The notes under the pieces were generated by a model. The model was given only the letters and a program-made list of their open reading frames with translations, had not been told where the DNA came from and made no database searches. DNA of 64,000 bases from Paulinella micropora (taxonomy: Eukaryota > Cercozoa > Imbricatea > Euglyphida): NCBI GenBank assembly GCA_009731375.1, contig BJOX01000261.1, positions 90,980 to 154,979 on the forward strand. Direction: 5' to 3'. This document shows positions 61,418 through 64,000 of the stretch, piece by piece. The translations under genes were made by a program, and so were the position numbers. Positions within the stretch are counted from its first letter, which is position 1, and each line of letters begins with the position of its first letter.

Positions 61418-64000
61418 TTACTGCCTTCGTCGCCTTGCGCGAACCCCTTTGCCAGGTGGCGGGCCGCCAACAAAAGTCAAGTCAAACTTCGACTCCTCCA
61501 GAATGTCCCATATTTTGTTAGGGATGGCGCCCAAAGATAAGTCAAAAGGAATGTCAAGCACTCCTCTAGGCAGTGACTGAATAGTCCACGCAGTGTGGTC
61601 TTTGTCTCGAAGGGTAATAGTATCATCCCATGTCTCGAGATTTTTCGCGTCTTTGTACACCGGTAAATATTGTCTAGCTTTTGGATCCTCAACAGGGTCC
61701 ATGCTTCTCCAAAAATGGAGTACCGGTTGTATCGTTTTTGCTGCTAAGGATCTCTTCGATGTCCGTGCTGCCCGTGTAGTCTGCGGGACCGCCACAGCTC
61801 GCATGAGATAAAGATCTGAGAGAGTGTCATCGGCAACATGAGATTCTGCCGGTCTCAACAGATAAAAAGCGTCTCGGACCCACTTGATGGCCGCAATCGC
61901 CTCTCCTTCCTTCCATCGCACATGTCGAATGTCCACATTACCCGCGTTCGGGTTAGTGTCCTTCTCCCCTCCTCCTCCATGGACATCCGTCGCTCGCGTC
62001 GACCTTGCCACCTTCCTCGGTTGGTCGAAGATGAGATCGTTTTGCGCTCTCCTCCTCTGCGCCTCCGTGAACTTCTCCTTCGTACCGCCGCGGACTATGG
62101 GGGCTTTAGACTGAGTCCCCGCCGCGCTTTTGCGGTTTGAGTCTTCCTTACTCTCCTTCTCGGTCTCCTCCTTCTCCGTGACCGGTGCCCGATAGGCATT
62201 CTCCTCCTCTAAGGTATCCTCCTTCTGTATAGGCGGTACCTCTTGGAAGTCCTCCTTCATCCGTTTCAACGCCTCCTCAACGGATTCATCCTCAAGTAAG
62301 AAGGGGTCATATTTGATCAGCCTTCGAACATTCACAATCTGCACCTTCCCTCTACCCCTGATCTTATAATTCAGAGGTCCCATCTGTTCCATGATCTGGT
62401 ATGGTCCTTTCCAGTGGGTAAACAGCTTAGAGCTAACCCCCTTAGGGACTTGAGGATGGTACAAGAGTACAATATCCCCAACCTGGAAACGGACTTGATC
62501 TAAGTGCGCTTGTCGCACTCCTTGTGCGTCAGTCTTTCTGCGCTCCGCCTCCCTGTGCGCCGCAACTATTTGTTCCGCCTCCATCTTCGCTCTTAGTCTC
62601 ATCCCGAACAACTCATCCTCATCTGCCCAAGTGTCTTTTGGATGCAGAAGTGAGGTTGGGATATTAGGCTCTCGGCCGTAAACCAATTGATATGGCGAGA
62701 CTGAGCTCCTGGCTCCTCCTAATGCCGATGAGGGTAGACAGTTCATTGCAAAGGCAAATGAAGGTGCTGCCTCCACCCAGGCTCTCTGATTCTCCTTCTT
62801 CATACAGTACATCTTAAGCGAGGCTTTGAGAGGTCTATGTACCCGCTCGATCTTGCCATTCGCTCTCGGGTTATAGGCAGTAACATATTGCCATTTCATC
62901 CCGTAGTACTTAGATAGTCTGTCGATGACTTCATTATTAAAGTCAGAACCTCGATCAGAACATATCTTTCTAGGCACTCCGATCTGCGAGACGATCCTAT
63001 CGATCAGAGCCTCCGCAGTTGTCTTGCCTGTAGCGTCCTTAACAGGAACAACCCAGACATAATTGGTGGCTCGATCTATTGCGGTAAGAAGGTATCTGTA
63101 CCCTTCTGCCGATTCGGGGAAAGGTCCCACATGATCGATGTGTAAAAATTCAAACATCCCGGCGTGTAACGGGAATGTACCGATCAGGCCAAAGTTCGCC
63201 TTCAGCGGTGTCTTTGTGGTTTTGCATGGGATGCATGCGTCCACTTCCCTGTCTATCTCCTCCTTCATCCCTTTCCACCAAAATCGCCTCGCTATGAACC
63301 AATGAGTTCTTTGTCGACCCGGATGTGCCAGTAAGGGGCAGTTATGGGCTGCGACATATATAAAGCGCCTCAACTTCTCTGGTACCCAGAGAGTCCATTT
63401 GTCAGGCTGTGATGCAAATTTGCCATGCTGGCCCTTGTACCACAATAGCCCATCTCTCCACGCCATCTCCTTCATCTGATCTTTGATCTGTGGAGTCTTT
63501 TTAAGCTCATTAGGGTTCTTGTATAACGTTATGAGCTCCTTGAACTCCGGATCCGTCGCCTGTTGCTGCCTCCACGCGGTAGGCGAGGCGATATGAATAG
63601 TACCGTCCTCCAACCTTACTCCTACCCTTTCCGGGTCTTCATCAAGCTCGCTTCGATTTTCCTGTGGAGGTTCAGTACAGACCTCAGTCGTCTCCTCCTC
63701 TTCTTTTATATTCGCCTTCGCGTTCTCGTATGCCTCATAAGACCACTCAGCGTCTTCGAGAACATGCGCCTCACAGCATATGCCATGCTCCGGGCCTTGA
63801 GGACTATATCGTAGACCCGTGCGGTCATAACGAACGCCTCTTGCCATCTGCATCGCCTCTATGTGGCTCACCTCTTATACCTTGTCCGTGGACAGGTCCA
63901 TCATCTCCACTGATGATACGAGAGCCGACACCTCCGACTGAAACTCTAGCCTGGAAAGGCTATCAGCGACTACGTTTCGCTTTCCCGGTAAGTAGACCAT
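61418..64000 (-). pseudogene. pol: Gypsy pol, C-terminal part, with a nonsense codon
   Basis: Covers the end of RNase H (LPGKRNVVADSLSR), the HHCC finger, a DD35E integrase (HIDHVGP, CSDRGSDF, GKIERVH), the GPY-like module and the same long C-terminal tail, ending FVGGPPPGKGVRARRRRQ. At 63875-63877 the frame reads TAA where element 1 has a Tyr codon (DKV-Tyr-EVSHIEA), between RNase H and integrase. Apart from that stop the visible frame is intact, and the protein is very similar to element 1 outside the tail. Confidence 0.88.

Larger units (their letters stand above)
60396..64000 (-). mobile_element. Ty3/gypsy element 2, 3' part, runs off the window
   Basis: Related to element 1 throughout: 3' LTR, 3' noncoding region with the same hairpin, and pol. 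The 5' half is beyond the right edge. Its pol has an in-frame TAA, so this copy is probably not autonomous. Confidence 0.9.

Overview
The window is nuclear DNA from a eukaryote whose genome is saturated with simple-sequence repeats (SSRs). It has GT-AG introns, LTR retrotransposons, tRNA-derived SINEs and a small AP2-like ORF. A chromerid or other alveolate/algal genome would fit, but nothing in the sequence proves the organism. About 20 assembly gaps (runs of N) interrupt it, mostly next to SSRs or poly-G.

Most long open frames here are translations of microsatellites and are not genes. The real host genes are chains of very short exons (21-168 bp) separated by introns made almost wholly of SSR. 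I assembled them by reading the unique islands between SSRs, requiring AG/GT borders, checking that codon phase continues across junctions, and comparing with known families.

Layout: (1) 202-6172, plus strand: the 3' part of a TFIIF beta (RAP30-like) gene; its introns hold a cluster of tRNA-derived SINEs with (TTA)n tails. (2) 7133-17761, minus strand: a full-length Ty3/gypsy element with 235-bp LTRs and an ACCAG target-site duplication, inserted between convergent genes. Its gag and pol share one frame, split by a single UGA. (3) 17899-35063, minus strand: a glucose-6-phosphate 1-epimerase gene of at least 18 mini-exons over 17 kb, with one stretch hidden by a gap. (4) 36834-40362: two tentative plus-strand gene fragments and SINE2 copies. 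(5) 40640-43447: a SINE, a palindrome-bearing tandem repeat and a decayed copia-like fragment. (6) 43583-59227, minus strand: about 23 mini-exons of a membrane-anchored, cysteine-rich protein whose N-terminal half resembles the Patched/NPC1 (RND) ectodomain. (7) 60093-60365: a small AP2-like ORF. (8) 60396-64000, minus strand: the 3' part of a second, related gypsy element whose pol carries a nonsense codon.

The most striking pattern is that many exons are accompanied by several partial copies of themselves. Each copy keeps one exon edge with its splice site and is embedded in the intronic SSR. Exon edges and microsatellites appear to be amplified together, which creates arrays of decoy exons and, for the epimerase, several alternative ATG first exons.
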